Source: Strobilurus pachycystidiatus (Eukaryota; Basidiomycota; Agaricomycetes; Agaricales; Physalacriaceae). Taken from it: 64,000 bases of DNA. The position numbers and the translations under genes were made by a program. The stretch's first letter is position 1. Each line of letters starts with the position of its first letter. Under the pieces are notes generated by a model. That model did not search any database. It was given only the letters and a program-made list of their open reading frames with translations, and had not been told where the DNA came from. This document shows positions 23,095 to 35,448 of this stretch, in pieces. The stretch is from assembly GCA_019915135.1 (NCBI GenBank), contig JAHLMK010000001.1, forward strand, positions 2,108,001 to 2,172,000, read 5' to 3'.

Positions 23095-24365
23095 GTTTCA
23101 AAGAGGGTAAGGACTGAAAGAGGGGCTAAGAGAAGGGTGGATTGCGGCGGGAGTTGGAAAGGAGTGAAAATGACTCGATTGGGCAAGGCTTCGATCACGT
23201 GGCACAATCATGGGCGCGCAGGTAGAGGAGAGTCTGCTATTCACTTTTTAGAGAGACGTCCACTGGTGCTCATATGCCCTTAATGAATGGTAATGCCGTT
23301 TCTAATCTAGCTGGTGGGTAGCTGGGATAGTGTATGATTTAGCTAGGGCCCCCAGAGGACTTTCTTAGTACGAATTGCAGAAGAAATGAAACTTTGATTT
23401 GAGGCTTATTGTGGCGGCGTATAGGGTGCGCAGACGTTGGTGAGTGTGTAACGTGAGGTGCGGCGAGAATAAGAGCGGTCAGAAAGGCTGTAACTGCTTG
23501 GTCAAGTAGACCAGGAGGTGTATGGTCCTCTAAATACGGGTGGACTCCAATGCTTGCAACGGAATACTGATGAATGATACGTCGGGTTCACAAAATCCGA
23601 GTCGACGCGAAGGACTCAGAAAAGCAGCGGGCAACACTTCAAAAAACATACGAGTATCCACAACACAGATAGTCGCGGGGTGTGACGCCGGCCAGCCGGG
23701 ACGTCCGTCAAAGTACCTACGCTTACTGTGACCGCAACAAACCGCGTCGTTAATATGGTTTGCTCTGCGTCGTACACAAGAAATGCGCCGGGCTGTCTTA
23801 TTATCTGGCCCCGGCAACACGTTCTCAAACGGACCGGGCTGGATTGAAAGAAACATTCGCGTTATATATGAGAATAACCCCGGATCGCAAAAGGAAAAGT
23901 GACCGGGAGCGGTTTGTTCCTTGCGCCGCGACTGCCTGGACAAGACTCACGGACATTGGTACATGCGCCTGATCCGAGCAATTTATTTAAGCCGTCGAGC
24001 AAGCCGATTTCGTAGGGGCGCACTCGCTTTTGCAAACACTTCGGGTCGTGCTTACAAAAGGATACTCGACCAATCCATACGACCCCACGGATCAAGTTAC
24101 CGGGACCGGACGCAACATGTTTAAGGCACTGCCCGGGCATTGTCGACATAACTGTATTCGACCCATGTATTGGACACTGCGGGTAGACTTTTAACCTGAT
24201 TTCTTTGCTTACGTAAGCCGTCCGCCATCCGCCCACGCCCGGTTCTAACATTAGTACAATGTGACAGAACGGGCCGATATACTTTGCGGATACAGTCACG
24301 CCACGGTCTATCCGGCGAATGTCCGCTGTTACTCTCTGCGACCACTGCTCACTAGTGCTTGACCG
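23095..24365. other. Intergenic boundary between element-rich region and host genes
   Basis: 1.27 kb without a convincing gene. Short frames on both strands (for example minus 23943-23530) have atypical composition and no supportive splice structure. The sequence before 24366 presumably holds the RhoGEF promoter. Confidence 0.4.
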
Positions 24366-26652
24366 ATGACCATGACTGAGCCGCCATTGCCTGCTCGGTC
24401 TCCGCTGCGGCCGCGGCCGGTCAAGCAGCGCTCGACGAAGCCCGACACGGCGGCCTCCAAGGTCGCGCCCACCTCTACCCCTACCAGAAGACAGCACGCA
24501 GTCCAAGAGCTGCTCGGAAGCGAGAAGGCCTATGCCTCTGATCTCTCGCTCGTGCTCCGGGTGCACATCCCGCTGGCACTAGGTACTTACCGTCCGCCCC
24601 TACAGCCCCTCTGTTTCTCACGCGCGCCCAGGCCAGCCAATCGAACTCAATTCCACGTTGCTCACATCGACCGTCGAGGCCCCCATGTCGCCCGAGGACA
24701 CCAAGATCATCTTCAGCAACATCGTCGACGTCGCGCAGTTTGCCAACCAGTTCTGCGACGCCCTCCAGGCCGCCATTGACGCGGACGCCGTCGGCACGCT
24801 GTTCCTGAAGAATATCCCCGACATGGAAAAGCCGTACAAGGTCTATATTGCGAAGCATGAGGCTGCCGCCCAGCACCTCCACTCGCTGCCCGTCACCGCC
24901 GCCCTCACCGCCTACCACGCACAGACGCGCACCATTGCGTCGTCGATGTCCCATGCCTGGGATCTGAATTCCATGCTCATCAAGCCGGTGCAGCGGCTTC
25001 TCAAATACCCACTCCTTCTCGCCGCCATCTATGACGAGACACCGGATGACCACCCCGACAAGGAGAATCTACGGCTGGCGAAGGACGCTGTCCAGAACCT
25101 CGCCCACCGCGTCAACGAGGAGCGGCGCCGAGCGGAGGTTGTCAAGGACGTATTGAAGCGAACGAACAAGGATCTCCTAGTTCGTATCAAGAACATGAAG
25201 CCCGCTCCCCCTCCAGACTCGGACGAGTCCCTGCGGATACTGCACTATCACGCGCAGGTCCTCCGGACCCAGTCGTTCACCAACCAACTCGCCCAGAACA
25301 TCCTCCACTACTCACACTCGGTTACAGCGTCCGCAACCGAACTGCACACATTTGCCCTCTCCTTTGCCAATGTCATCGGTCTCTCCCCGGATGTCCAGTC
25401 GGACGCATTCGACGCGTTTCTATCCGTGCTTACCAACAAACTCATCCCCCAGACTACGACCCTAGCCCAACACCTTGCAGACACCCTGCTCGCGCCCCTC
25501 ACTCAACTACTAGACACTATCAATAATCCCGTACATCTCCTTGAAACTCTACAAAATACCCTATTACCTCTTCACACTCACCTCGTACACATGCCTCTCT
25601 CAAACAAGAATCGGCCGCCACCGGAGCTCATCAAGGCCTCGGCCGAGTATCTTGCATTACGGGGAAAGCTCGCGGAGGAGCTTCCCAAATTTCTCTCGAT
25701 TACAGAACGCGCATTGACCGGATGTACCTTGCGCCTCGCTCGAGTGCAGCAAGAACACTGGCAGCGGACGAGCAAAATCTGGTCCGATCTATGGACCTTA
25801 CTCCGAGTCGAAGGAGAGGATCTGGAGACAGGAAAAACGGTCCAGGTGTGGTGGGGGCGCTGGGAAGAGGTTGATGCGATAATCTCGAGACTGCGGATCT
25901 TGCAGCAGAACCTCTCCCCACCTACGCCTCCGGCAATACGGACGTCCACGCCCGTGCCAAGGACTGTTAATTCCGCACGAACGTCGGCTTCGTCGTTGTC
26001 CTTATCGAATACCACTACGGCCGTTAGCAGCGTTCTGTCCACGTTGGAACCATCTCAACCGCAGGGCGCACCTTCTCCGCCAAAGTCTCAGTCCACGACG
26101 GCGAGGATTCCGATGAAGGGGCGGAAACTCAGCACGGAGTACGAGTATGATTTTGGGTACGACTACGTGACAGCTATACAGGGGCCCCTCGAGTCCCTCA
26201 GCCCACACAAGACCAACGGCAGACCCCGTCGCCCCGCCACGGCCTCTGGTCTCTCTCCCACTGATGTACCACGAAAACTGAGTTTCCGGAGAAAGTCGTC
26301 GGATCCTGCCCTGCGGGAGCAGCAAAAACTCGAGGCACTTTATCTTGTCGAGTCGGTGTATCCCTTTGAAGCACCGCTGGATCCGAGGACCGCCCCAGGG
26401 AAGAAGGGGAAGATGCCCTACGTGTACGACTCGTATCCGTTCCTGACGCTGAAGGGCATGGGAGAAGTTTACGAGGTTATCAAGGAAGCCGGGCATCCAC
26501 AGGAGCACATCAGTCGTGGACTGATGCTCTATGTTGACGACCGTGGTTCTGAGGAGCCTGACTCTTTGTTGTTGGTGCGGAGAGTGAGATCCAAATCTAC
26601 AGACGTTGGATGGGCGCTTGCTAGCTATCTGCAACCGCTCGACACGTCGTAA
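24366..26652 (+). CDS. RhoGEF (DH-domain guanine nucleotide exchange factor)
   Basis: Exchange factor that activates Rho/Cdc42-type GTPases at the cell cortex. Two exons (24366-24582, 24632-26652) give 745 aa. A Pro/Arg-rich N-terminus precedes the Dbl-homology domain, which starts at RRQHAVQELLGSEKAYASDL (about residues 40-60) and includes the conserved MLIKPVQRLLKYPLLL helix near residue 195. It is followed by a long helical region of BAR-like character (about 265-480), a Ser/Pro-rich linker, and a C-terminal stretch with YDSYPFLTLKGMGEVYEVI, which may be a diverged SH3-like or regulatory domain. I see no PH domain, as in the Tuba/DNMBP-like DH-BAR proteins of fungi. The second ATG at 24372 is an alternative start. 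Confidence 0.8.
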
Positions 26653-27130
26653 GTTAGGTGGATCTCTTGACTCGGACTTGTGTATTTTTATCATCTCTCT
26701 GCTCCATCTGGTTTATTTTGCGTGACGCTCTTGCTTCTTGCTTTTATACCATACTCACACTCTCACTAAACTCTTCTTTTACTCGCGGAATAGGGTAATT
26801 TGTAGTAACCATAAGATGTACACTGATGTACGACGCTCAATGTATACTGTGACAATGACAGTTTTCAATCTTCCTGACTATCGACAACATCTATCAGGTT
26901 TGCTCTGGTCTCGTAGTCGGCAGATGCGGTAGCATTAGATTATATACACAGTCCCTCTAGGACTAAGCTTGAAAATACAATATGGTACAAAATCGTCTGC
27001 GTAGATTAATGGATGCTGTATATGTAAATTGGCATTGGGACGACACCAGCGTCCCTATAGTCTCCCCAGGCAGACTCGATCAGCTCGTACCTCGCTGAGC
27101 GTCCTTATGGACCGACGCCGGGTGTAATAT
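26653..27130. other. Intergenic region, convergent gene ends
   Basis: AT-rich sequence between the ends of two convergent genes. Only short accidental frames are seen. Confidence 0.5.
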
Positions 27131-28235
27131 TCATTTTCGACTCCTCCCCAGCTTTGACTTGATGACGAGCCCATGATCGTTCACTAACGCACGGTCCACA
27201 GGCTCGTTTCCCTTCTCGTCCGGGGTCTTGGGGAGGAACTTGTAGGAGTATGCGAGACCCAGCGCAGATAGCCTGGTGCCGAGCCAGAGCATGAAGGGCA
27301 TGCCGGGACAAAGACCCAACAGGTCCTTGATGTCCCAAAAATCGCGGTGGTTGGTTATGCGATTCTGTTCGTTAAAAGAGAGGCGCGTCATGATGTGGAG
27401 GCGGAAGTGGAAGGGGGAGGGCATGGTGAGCGAAGTTCCAGGGATGGGAAGGGATGGCGATCCGGGGTGATAAGATGGTGACGACATCTTGGGTCGCGCA
27501 GCTGCAGCGCGTATGAGGGAGTCTGATTCGGCACACCTGTAAGCGGCGTGGGGATTGGAGTCGACGTGTATTTCTGGGAGGACGAGAATGTTCAGCGTAT
27601 GTTCCACGATGGCTCTCCTGTGGCCGTCTTCTGTGGGTTAGCGTGAGCTTGCGGGATTAAGTATTGAATACTGACCAAAGCTCTCGTGTTCGCTAATGTG
27701 GCCAACTTCGTTCCAGACGCGGATGACCTGTAGCATCGAGTTGTCGGTTCCCTCTGGAGCCTGGAGACGGAGGAGAATGAACAGAGCAGCCAGCGGGCGC
27801 GGTATGTCCACCGCATGAAACTTTCTTCCAAGTTTGAAGATATCATACATAACAGAGCGCGACGATGTGGTCAGCCACGGATTCTCGTACCTAGAAAGGT
27901 GTAATCTCGGGAGTACGGTATAATGGGAACAGCTTACGCTTCAGCGTAGTTAGTTGAATTGGGAGTCAGGATGATGATTGGCACTTACTAGCACTGGCCT
28001 CATAGAATCGCTCGATCGTCTCGCTTGACAAGGTCGACTCGCCGTATATCGTTTCACATATATCGAGCGCTGTGGCGTGCATCGACGCGATGGACAGGTT
28101 GGAGTTGTTTCGCGAGAGCGTCGACCTAGCAAAGCTCGACATCGACAACGACGACGAGACTCTCCCGAATTTGTTCGAGGTTGCAGTCGGAACCATAATG
28201 GCGTAGGAAACAGAACTGGAGACTTCAGGCGTCAT
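27131..28235 (-). CDS. NTF2/SnoaL-like fold fungal protein
   Basis: Exons 28235-27985, 27890-27676 and 27630-27131 join in frame to 321 aa. After a low-complexity Ser/Thr-rich N-terminus, the sequence ALDICETIYGE, IERFYEASASKYENPWLT and the SRSVMYDIF stretch match the layout of NTF2-like proteins, in which a helix-rich start is followed by a YENP strand. The C-terminal half (HFRLHIMTRLSFNEQNRIT, HRDFWDIKDLL) continues the curved sheet. The function of this fungal family is not known to me. The first splice uses a GTGCCA donor and was chosen because it alone preserves the YENP frame. Confidence 0.6.
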
Positions 28236-28789
28236 AGCCGTCTCTTTATCTCACAAGCAGGGGCACGTGGATAAACATGCGCATCACCAGGTCGCTCATC
28301 TGCTATCTTACAGATTATTGTCGCCATCAAACTCCATCAACGAGTTAACGTCGGATCAGGTCTTCGGTGGCTAAAAGCTTCTTCTTCAAAACTTCTTTTG
28401 CATCGAGGAGACATTCATCCGACTCGGTCAAGTCAATTGCTTTCACCACACGATGTCGTCTGGCAAAACCCGTTTCAGATCCGAGGCCTAGATTAGAGTC
28501 AATATACACAGTATACAAACGCAAGAGGTACGTACTCATCCGTTGGACGGAGCTGATCTATTCCCATTACTGTTCAGAGAAAGAAGAACGCCCAGCTTTT
28601 GAACGTTTCCGCCTTTGCTAGCACGTCAGTCAGACACCCGCAACTGAATTGCACAGAGTACGTTGTCTCAGAAACTGTAGGATGTTGCCTACAGGCAAAC
28701 AATGACATTGATAAATCCTCTGGCAACTCCTAACTCAGTCAATTAGATTCGATTCAACAGTGTACCAGACACACCCACTATCGTAAATC
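28236..28789. other. Gap with one unresolved small frame
   Basis: A minus-strand frame at 28495-28345 (GSETGFARRHRVVKAIDLTE, ending LATEDLIRR) looks codon-like and sits behind a good CTAG acceptor. I could not link it to a convincing start, so it may be the last exon of a small gene whose upstream exons lie at about 28550-28700. Confidence 0.3.
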
Positions 28790-29566
28790 TTAGGGTAGTG
28801 TGTTTGGCTTCGTGTTTGAATCCATAGCAGCCAGCTGATCAACCAGATCTTCCATTACAGACCGTGTGCGCTGATGAGACGGTGTAGATGTATATGGCGT
28901 CGATATGGTTGGTGACGCTGGTTCACTGGGATGGAAGGAGCCCGTTCGAGTGGGAACCAAGACACTTCCAGTGGGCTCAAAGCCAGGAGCAATCCTCCGT
29001 AGAGCGTCTCTACGTCTGCGCTCCTTATCATCGTCCCGGGCTCGGAGTAAAGCATCTCTTCGTGTCGCATGGGAGGCCATGGTGGTCCGACGGGAGGATT
29101 CCACCGTCAGGATGTGGGGTTCCAGGGTGAACGGATAGACGAACTGAGAGGCGGTGTGGACGCAGGTTATTGGAGACCAGATGGCTGTGAATGTCGTGAC
29201 GTTGACTCACATAGGCAGTTACAGAGTCGGGTAAGGGATGGATGTCCTGTGGGAGGCTAACCTGTTGATTCGCTCATTCCAATGCTCCGTTTCTGAGGCA
29301 AGGACAAGAGAACATACAGGACGGGGAACGCGGAGACTCGGAGATTTGATCAGAGGCGCAATCGCTGCAGCGGCGTACTGGGCTACATATTGTATTAGAT
29401 CGGGCAAGAACCATACAAGGGCGGCATAAACAACATTGCTCGGGCATTGCGGAAAGGTAGAGATGATGGTGGTGGCGGACAAGTTGTGACGAGCCGCTTT
29501 GCCGACGATTGCCGGCAATGTTACGGTGTGATGACCCTGAAAGTGGGTCTCGTCTGCTATCCACAT
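28790..29566 (-). CDS. Hypothetical protein, possibly membrane-associated
   Basis: Model: first exon from the ATG at 29566 (MWIADETHFQGHHTV), a short intron after LRVPRP near 29310, a small exon reading KRSIGMSEST, an intron at about 29270-29180, and a last exon to 28790. All joins keep the frame. The first exon has a hydrophobic stretch (NVVYAALVWFLPDLIQYVAQ). The last exon reads FVYPFTLEPHILTVESSRRT, then a basic RDDDKERRRRDALRRIAPGF helix, then a Ser/Thr/Pro tail. I do not recognise it. The 25-nt first intron is unusually short, and the start codon lies 8 bp from the start of the opposite gene, so the 5' end is doubtful. Confidence 0.4.
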
Positions 29567-29574
29567 CCAGTACG

Positions 29575-31137
29575 ATGTCTTCGCGTAAGACACGGCAAGG
29601 CAAGTCGACGGAGACGAAGGAGACCCAAGAGGTATTTGTGGTTCTCCAACATCTCAAGAAGCGCCGACTCGTCTTGCGTGGTCAAGTCTTGGCGTCTTAC
29701 AATGTTCGTCTAAGCACTCACGGCTATGTTGCTGCCAAACAAATTCCTTCTCCGGTTCTTTTAGGACGCGCTCCTGCTCGCAACCAAGGAATTCCCCTAC
29801 TTGAAGGGAAAAGAGGTCGAATTCCAGACCACGGAACTTGCGATATGTCAAGGGGAGCCCATCGACATCTCTCCAACCGTCTGGTCCCAAGTCGTATCAG
29901 GCATAAACACGCTGCTTATATCCGTCTCGGACGCGCCTGTGCCCACTTTGACTCGACATGAGACTGGTAATCAAATCGCAATGAGGCCCTCAATAGAGTC
30001 TGATTCCCCCCCCAGATCCTCCAAAAGCCCTCCCAGCAGAGCAACATAATCCAAGGACGGGTGGCCTCGAGTTCATCTTCTCCAACGGAGAGAGGATGAA
30101 GCTCAAGGTGAAACCCCATCATAAACTCCATCATTGCACTAGTGCCTTGGAGAGGAAATTAGGAATCTGCATCCAAGACTACAAGTTTACTTTTGACGGG
30201 TTTCCAATGCATTTCGACAGAACCATGGCTGACCATGGCATCGATGTCGAGAGCGACGTGATAGATGTCTATGAAGAGCAAAGCGGCGGCAAGCCGGTCA
30301 TCTATATCTACTCGCCCACCCGCCAGGATCTCTCAGTCCGCTTGTCACTCGTCCGCCAATGGTCGTTCTCTGCTATATACCCCGTCGTTCCCCCCAAGCC
30401 TCTCACCACGGGCCGCCTCGGGGAAGAAATACTTTGGAACGTTAGAACACACACCGACGGCTCCCTCACAGAACTCAATACTGGTTTAGACGTCAGCTAT
30501 CTCTATTGGGAGGCAACGTATGTATCATGCCTTCAATCTTATGGAACTCTCTACTAATTCTCTGGCAGGACTAATTCCGTGACTTTGAATGGCGCCACCC
30601 AACTCTCACCCCCTCCATCGCCCATATTGAGTGCGACTAGAAGCACAGTGGCATTCAATCCCCTCGAGTGCACATTCTCCGACGAGGATTCCGTTCTCAT
30701 AGCCGTTTCTGAAATCACGCCATATCTCGACGCGTCTCTCAAATCATTGGGACTCCACACGGAAGCGCGCACCTCGTTCATCACGTTTGTCAACCTTTGT
30801 AATCCCGTTACCTCCAAGCTCATTGTATCACTAAAGTTATTGGCTTCCGTCTCTGCTAAAACATGAATATGTTGTCATGCGCTTCATTCCGCAGGATTCA
30901 TACGAGCAAGCTGCACCGCTTGACCTCACGCCGCGTCCAGACGTTACCACACGTGTATTCATGGTCTACAAGCGGGTCGAACTTGAGGAGCTCGCGGACT
31001 GGCCACTGGCAATCGACAGGGCCATACACCCTGTTGACTTTTGGCGGGATGTCGTCGGTATTCAGCCACAAGAGCTGCAGAACGACTCTAGCCTGCTCCG
31101 TGTCCTAGAATGGGGTGGCATGGAAGTCAATTCGTGA
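29575..31137 (+). CDS. SUMO-like (Rad60-SLD type) domain protein of a basidiomycete family
   Basis: Exons 29575-29685, 29765-29966, 30016-30517, 30569-30784 and 30837-31137 join in frame to 443 aa. An N-terminal ubiquitin-like segment (TTELAICQGEPIDISPTVW) is followed by a clear SUMO-like domain at about residues 115-185 (KLKVKPHHKLHHCTSALERK ... SDVIDVYEEQSGG). It is followed by a conserved region with YSPTRQDLSVRLSLVRQWSF, then RTSFITYWLPSLLKH and VMRFIPQDSYEQAAPL. I recall this architecture from many Agaricomycete genomes, but its function is unknown to me. The SUMO-like part lacks a processed C-terminal tail and ends in the folded region, so it is a built-in interaction module and not a conjugated modifier. 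Confidence 0.65.
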
Positions 31138-31546
31138 TCAAGCCTGCCACACCCGGTCCATACGGAAGTCTTCGTATCAATTCGTCTGGGTGTATATCGG
31201 TAGCCACTTCCGAGTATCTAGCCCACATACAAATGATTGGCAGTCGATACTTTCACTGAAAGCCGCCAAACAACGAGCGACATAGGATCTACAGCGCCAC
31301 CCGAAATAGTGATTCTCGGGGTGGTCAAGAATCATAGAGCGTCCCGTAGGATGAGAATCTGCATAGTATTAGCATAGTCACAGTGCGTCCGAATGTCGCG
31401 CGGTATCGACGGATTGCCTAGGTTAGGGTTACGGTTAATTCCCCCGGCTGCTCCGAAAAAATATTCGCGACGCTCGGGGCACGTCAGACGTTCCGTTTCA
31501 ACAACAATCATCTTCTCCTTGTCTGTTTACCATCCTTGCACTGCGA
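31138..31546. promoter_or_regulatory. Upstream region of NAA25 with telomere-like box
   Basis: No gene is seen. GGTTAGGGTTACGGTTAA at 31421-31438 contains one perfect TTAGGGTTA unit followed by a degenerate one, about 110 bp before the NAA25 start codon. Telo-box motifs of this type serve as promoter binding sites for Myb/TRF-type factors in several fungi. That role here is inference. Confidence 0.35.
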
Positions 31547-34500
31547 ATGTCGAGCGCATTGGATCGCCAGGTTCGCCCCATCTACGGTCAGCATCCGCGC
31601 ACTCCCGGCGACGGCGGGTTGGACGACCCACGCTGATGACATGCAACAGATGCCCTCGACACCGGCTCGAACAAGTCTGCGCTGGTGGCGTGCAATAAGA
31701 TTCTCAAAAAGCAACCCAGAAATGAGCTCGTCAAGGTGCGTCGCCCGTCGGAGGACGCGGAACGGCATCCCGGGCTGACCCCATACACGCAGGCATTGAA
31801 GGCGCTGGCACTGGTGCGATCCCAGAAGGTCGAGGAGTCGCTCGTCCTCTGCGACGAGATTCTCGCCTTGAAACCGACCGACGACGGCGTCCTGTCCGCT
31901 ATGATGCACGTCCTTCGTGGACTAGGTCGACGTAAGTGTGGATATCATGTATGCCGCAACTCCGCGCTTATGTTCGTGTCATAGACAAGGATACCGTTTC
32001 AATGTTTGAGGAGGCCTTCAAGAAAGAGCCTGCGAATGAAGACCTTGGCGCACAGACTTTCCTCGCCAACGTACGCGCCGGACACTGGAAGGCAGCGCAA
32101 CAGGCGAGCTATATACTGCAAGCGTTGACACGGTGCATTGACCCTTGTTAGGTGGGCACCAAAATATACAAGCAGTTTCACAAAGAACAGTACTTGTACT
32201 GGAGTGTAATGGCTGCTGTCCTGCAGGTGCGCTCTCTCCACATTCCTATGTATCCGATCTCATCAGTATCATGATAGGCTAATGATGTATCTACGCCGAA
32301 GAACATGCGTTCCCTGCTCTACCAACTCGCGAACCGCCTCATATCCTCGTCTCCCAGCCCCTCCTTCAACCAAGCCGATCGCTTCCATCTCCACCTCTCC
32401 ATCCTGCGCGAACTCGGGCTATATGACGAGGCTTCGAAGCTTCTTGACAGCGACATTGGCAAATACATCTGCTCAACAAGTCTCGTCTGCAATGAAATTC
32501 GACGCGATATATGCCGCGACAGAGGCCTCATCCAAGAGGAAGGCAAGCGAGCCGAAGAGCTCATCGTCGAGCACAAGTTCGTAGCAATTGCCTCAACCTG
32601 GCGCGTTTTCTGATATTTAGAAAGTGATCGGAACTGGCTCGAGTTCCTTGCCATTCTCGACGCGACGTTCGCCTCTGTTGCGGACGAGACGCGTAGAAGT
32701 GAGACCGTCGCCGAATGTGCAAGGGTTCAGGAACTGTTCTCGGACATTGCAGCCAAAGATGGCAAAAAGGACAGATCAGGTCCTCTTGCTCTCATAGAGT
32801 TGGAGAAGCGTTCACGACAACACGGTCTATCAACTGGCGAGTCACCCATTACATTGCATCCGGGATAAATTAACACACTCGGATCTAACAGATAGTGGTA
32901 GGATGGTCGAGTTGCTCAAGGACTACTTCCAGCAAATCGGCGATAAACCTTGTTGTTACGAGGACCTGCTCCCCTACGTGCAGTTGGAGGGAGATGATGC
33001 TTTGAACTGGGCCACCTACCTCACGACTGTCTCCTCATCCTACGTGCGCACTCTGATTGGACAGCTTGCGTCGCACTAACACCCATCAAGTCGCCAACAT
33101 CCGATCTGCAACGCCTCATCAACTCGAACAAACTGATACGATATAACCTCCTTCCCTCCGAACTTACCGTCGAGTCGGAACTCGCTCTTGCAGATACCTA
33201 CACCAAGCATTATCTTGAGGGTCTCCCGCTGGGTAAAAACCTGGCAGTGACGGATCTACAACCAGCCGACGACTTGGCCATTTTGGCTGGACATGCCTTC
33301 ATCAACGTCTGGACCATGACCCAGGAAGAGAGATATCTCTTCAATGCTGTTGCTTTACTAGAATTCGCTATCGGAAAAAGCAAACCGTCTTTCCGTATAC
33401 GGTTAATGCTCATACGGATATATCGTCTGCTTGGTTGGCTGTTGACCTCGTTCTCTGATCCTCAACTTATTGTTTGCATTTAGGTTCTCCATCTATGGCG
33501 ATAGAACACTATCGTGCAATGCATATTAAGCAGATCCAAAACGACACCCTGTCGCACTTCCTTCTTTCCCGATCCTCCCCCTTCTCTCTAGCGGCCACTG
33601 GTGACCTCACGTTTATGACCGAGCACATAGAATCCTCGCAGATCTACATCAGCAACACTCAGGATGTCAGTCAAGATGATCTTCACTCCTTAGACCTCCC
33701 TGACGGTTTCTGCAGACCCCAGAATATGTTGTGCGGGCATTCACTGGTGAGAAATACTCACAGGTCCGCTTTCTCGACGTCTCTTTCGGCTTTGCTCCCT
33801 AACGCAGAATCGTTTCTCTAGATTCCGGAATTCGTCACATTCGAAAACCGGGTGGAGTGCTCTCTACAACGCAATATCGCCAAGGTCGAGCATACGCGCA
33901 TGCGTCTCGGCTTTGACCTCGTCTCTGCCGAGATTGTCGATATGGAACTCATCGACTTGAAGTTCATATTTGATCGGGGTGCGCAATCTTCGTTGCCAAG
34001 AGTTTGTTATGCCAGAGTTCATGCTTTTCCTTGCAGATCATTTCGATAATCGAGATTTCTCTGTTCTACCGAATTATCAGCCTCGGTCGATACCGTCCCT
34101 CAATGAGCAGACCATGTTGTTCGGCAAGTCGGAAGGGGTATGTCTTCCTGGAATTTCGACATAACCCTTGTGTTGACCACTTTATAGCAAGGATGGTTGT
34201 GGACGTTCTTAAAGGTCTACATTAGGGCTTTCCAGCATGCAAGCGACTTGGACGATACTGTGGAGGAGAAGTTGTTGATTGGCGACCGACCGAAGGCCAC
34301 CGAAGCCAACTCGACACCCTTGAAGGACCGCTTGTGCAAGCGATCTGATGAAGAGCTCTCAGAGGTACGTCCAGGTGCTCTTGGTACAATAATTCGATTG
34401 CTGATCCTTGTGCATCCATAGTTGACGGAAGAGGAGCTATCGTTCGTGCGCTTCGCCGATGCATTGGCGCAGTGGTTGGAACCGCATCACGACTATGTCC

Positions 34501-35246
34501 GACCTCCGCCATCAGTCGTTCTCGCGGAGGCGGCCAAGCTGACGGAGCTGAAGACCGGCCACCCTTTGAAGGGGATCGAGCTTCCTCCGACCAATGGCCA
34601 CCCACACAAGAAGGATGAGGAAGCGCCACCTGTGACTGAACCTCCGGCACTACTCGTCTCGTTCTTTGAAGGTATTTTTATCTTGGTGAAATCATCTCAC
34701 GGACATGGGTAACGCTGCAATGTAGATATGGCGACCCGTTTCGGTCAGGTGAAGACTGCACAAACACCGGTCACCGCCTTATATGTGGCTGCTCTGATGC
34801 AGGAGGTCCGAACACTTCGCCTGAAACCCATGACTGAGCTGACGATACATGCAGGCATTCGTGCTCTTGATGCTGGAAACATTCAGGTTCAAGAGTAACT
34901 CAACAATCAAGATACACAAGCTTGGGAACTTGGTCGCGCACTTCAAGCCAATCAAGGCTCAAGCCCTTGCGTCACTGAAGGATGTGGCAGAGCAGCTTGT
35001 CAAGATGAGTGAGTCGGAGGGTACCGCCTCGCGGCGGAAGGAAATCGTCGATGCCTGTGCCCAGAGTGCACTGAAGGAGGTTAGAGTCCAAATTGTACGA
35101 TCGATGCGCACACCACTGATTGTGTGGCCCAGATTGACCATGATTATGTTCTTAACGTGGCGAAGAAGTTGTCGGACTCGCGGAAAGCGATGCTCGAGGG
35201 CTTTGGCAAGGGCATACCTCGCGTATACGCAATGTATCCCAACTAA
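31547..35246 (+). CDS. NAA25: N-terminal acetyltransferase B complex auxiliary subunit (NAA25/Mdm20-like)
   Basis: Auxiliary, ribosome-anchoring subunit of NatB, which acetylates Met-Asp/Glu/Asn N-termini co-translationally. Eighteen exons splice in frame to 932 aa, a usual length for fungal NAA25. The N-terminus MSSALDRQVRPIYDALDTG matches the family start. TPR-like helical repeats follow (ALKALALVRSQKVEESLVLC, TFLANVRAGHWKAAQQ, YEDLLPYVQLEGDD, AIEHYRAMHIKQIQNDTLSH). Later come the conserved YVVRAFTGEKYSQIPEF and QGWLWTFLKVYIRAFQ stretches, and the C-terminus ends GIPRVYAMYPN. Two introns, beginning at 32104 and 32837, use GC donors (AG|GCGAGC and TG|GCGAGT) because no GT alternative keeps the frame. 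The start at 31547 is the only ATG consistent with the family N-terminus. Confidence 0.85.
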
Positions 35247-35448
35247 TGTCTAATGTGTTATCTTAACGACGCCGACGAGGAGGTAGTTAGAATACTGTTA
35301 TCAGTAAATGTATCTAGATAGTACTCACCCCAACTCACTCACCACAGCATCCCACTCATATTTCAAGGAGATATGGATTATATCGTTGTCCAATGCATCT
35401 ACCGACTTTTCCAACTTCTAGGTCTACGGACTTGTACATATACTGTAA

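Noticed and set aside
23530..23943. 137-codon minus frame as a gene
   Set aside because: Composition is unlike the neighbouring genes, there is no domain, and no supporting splice sites.
31421..31438. Chromosome end or telomeric repeat array
   Set aside because: Only about two degenerate units are present, in the middle of conserved genes.
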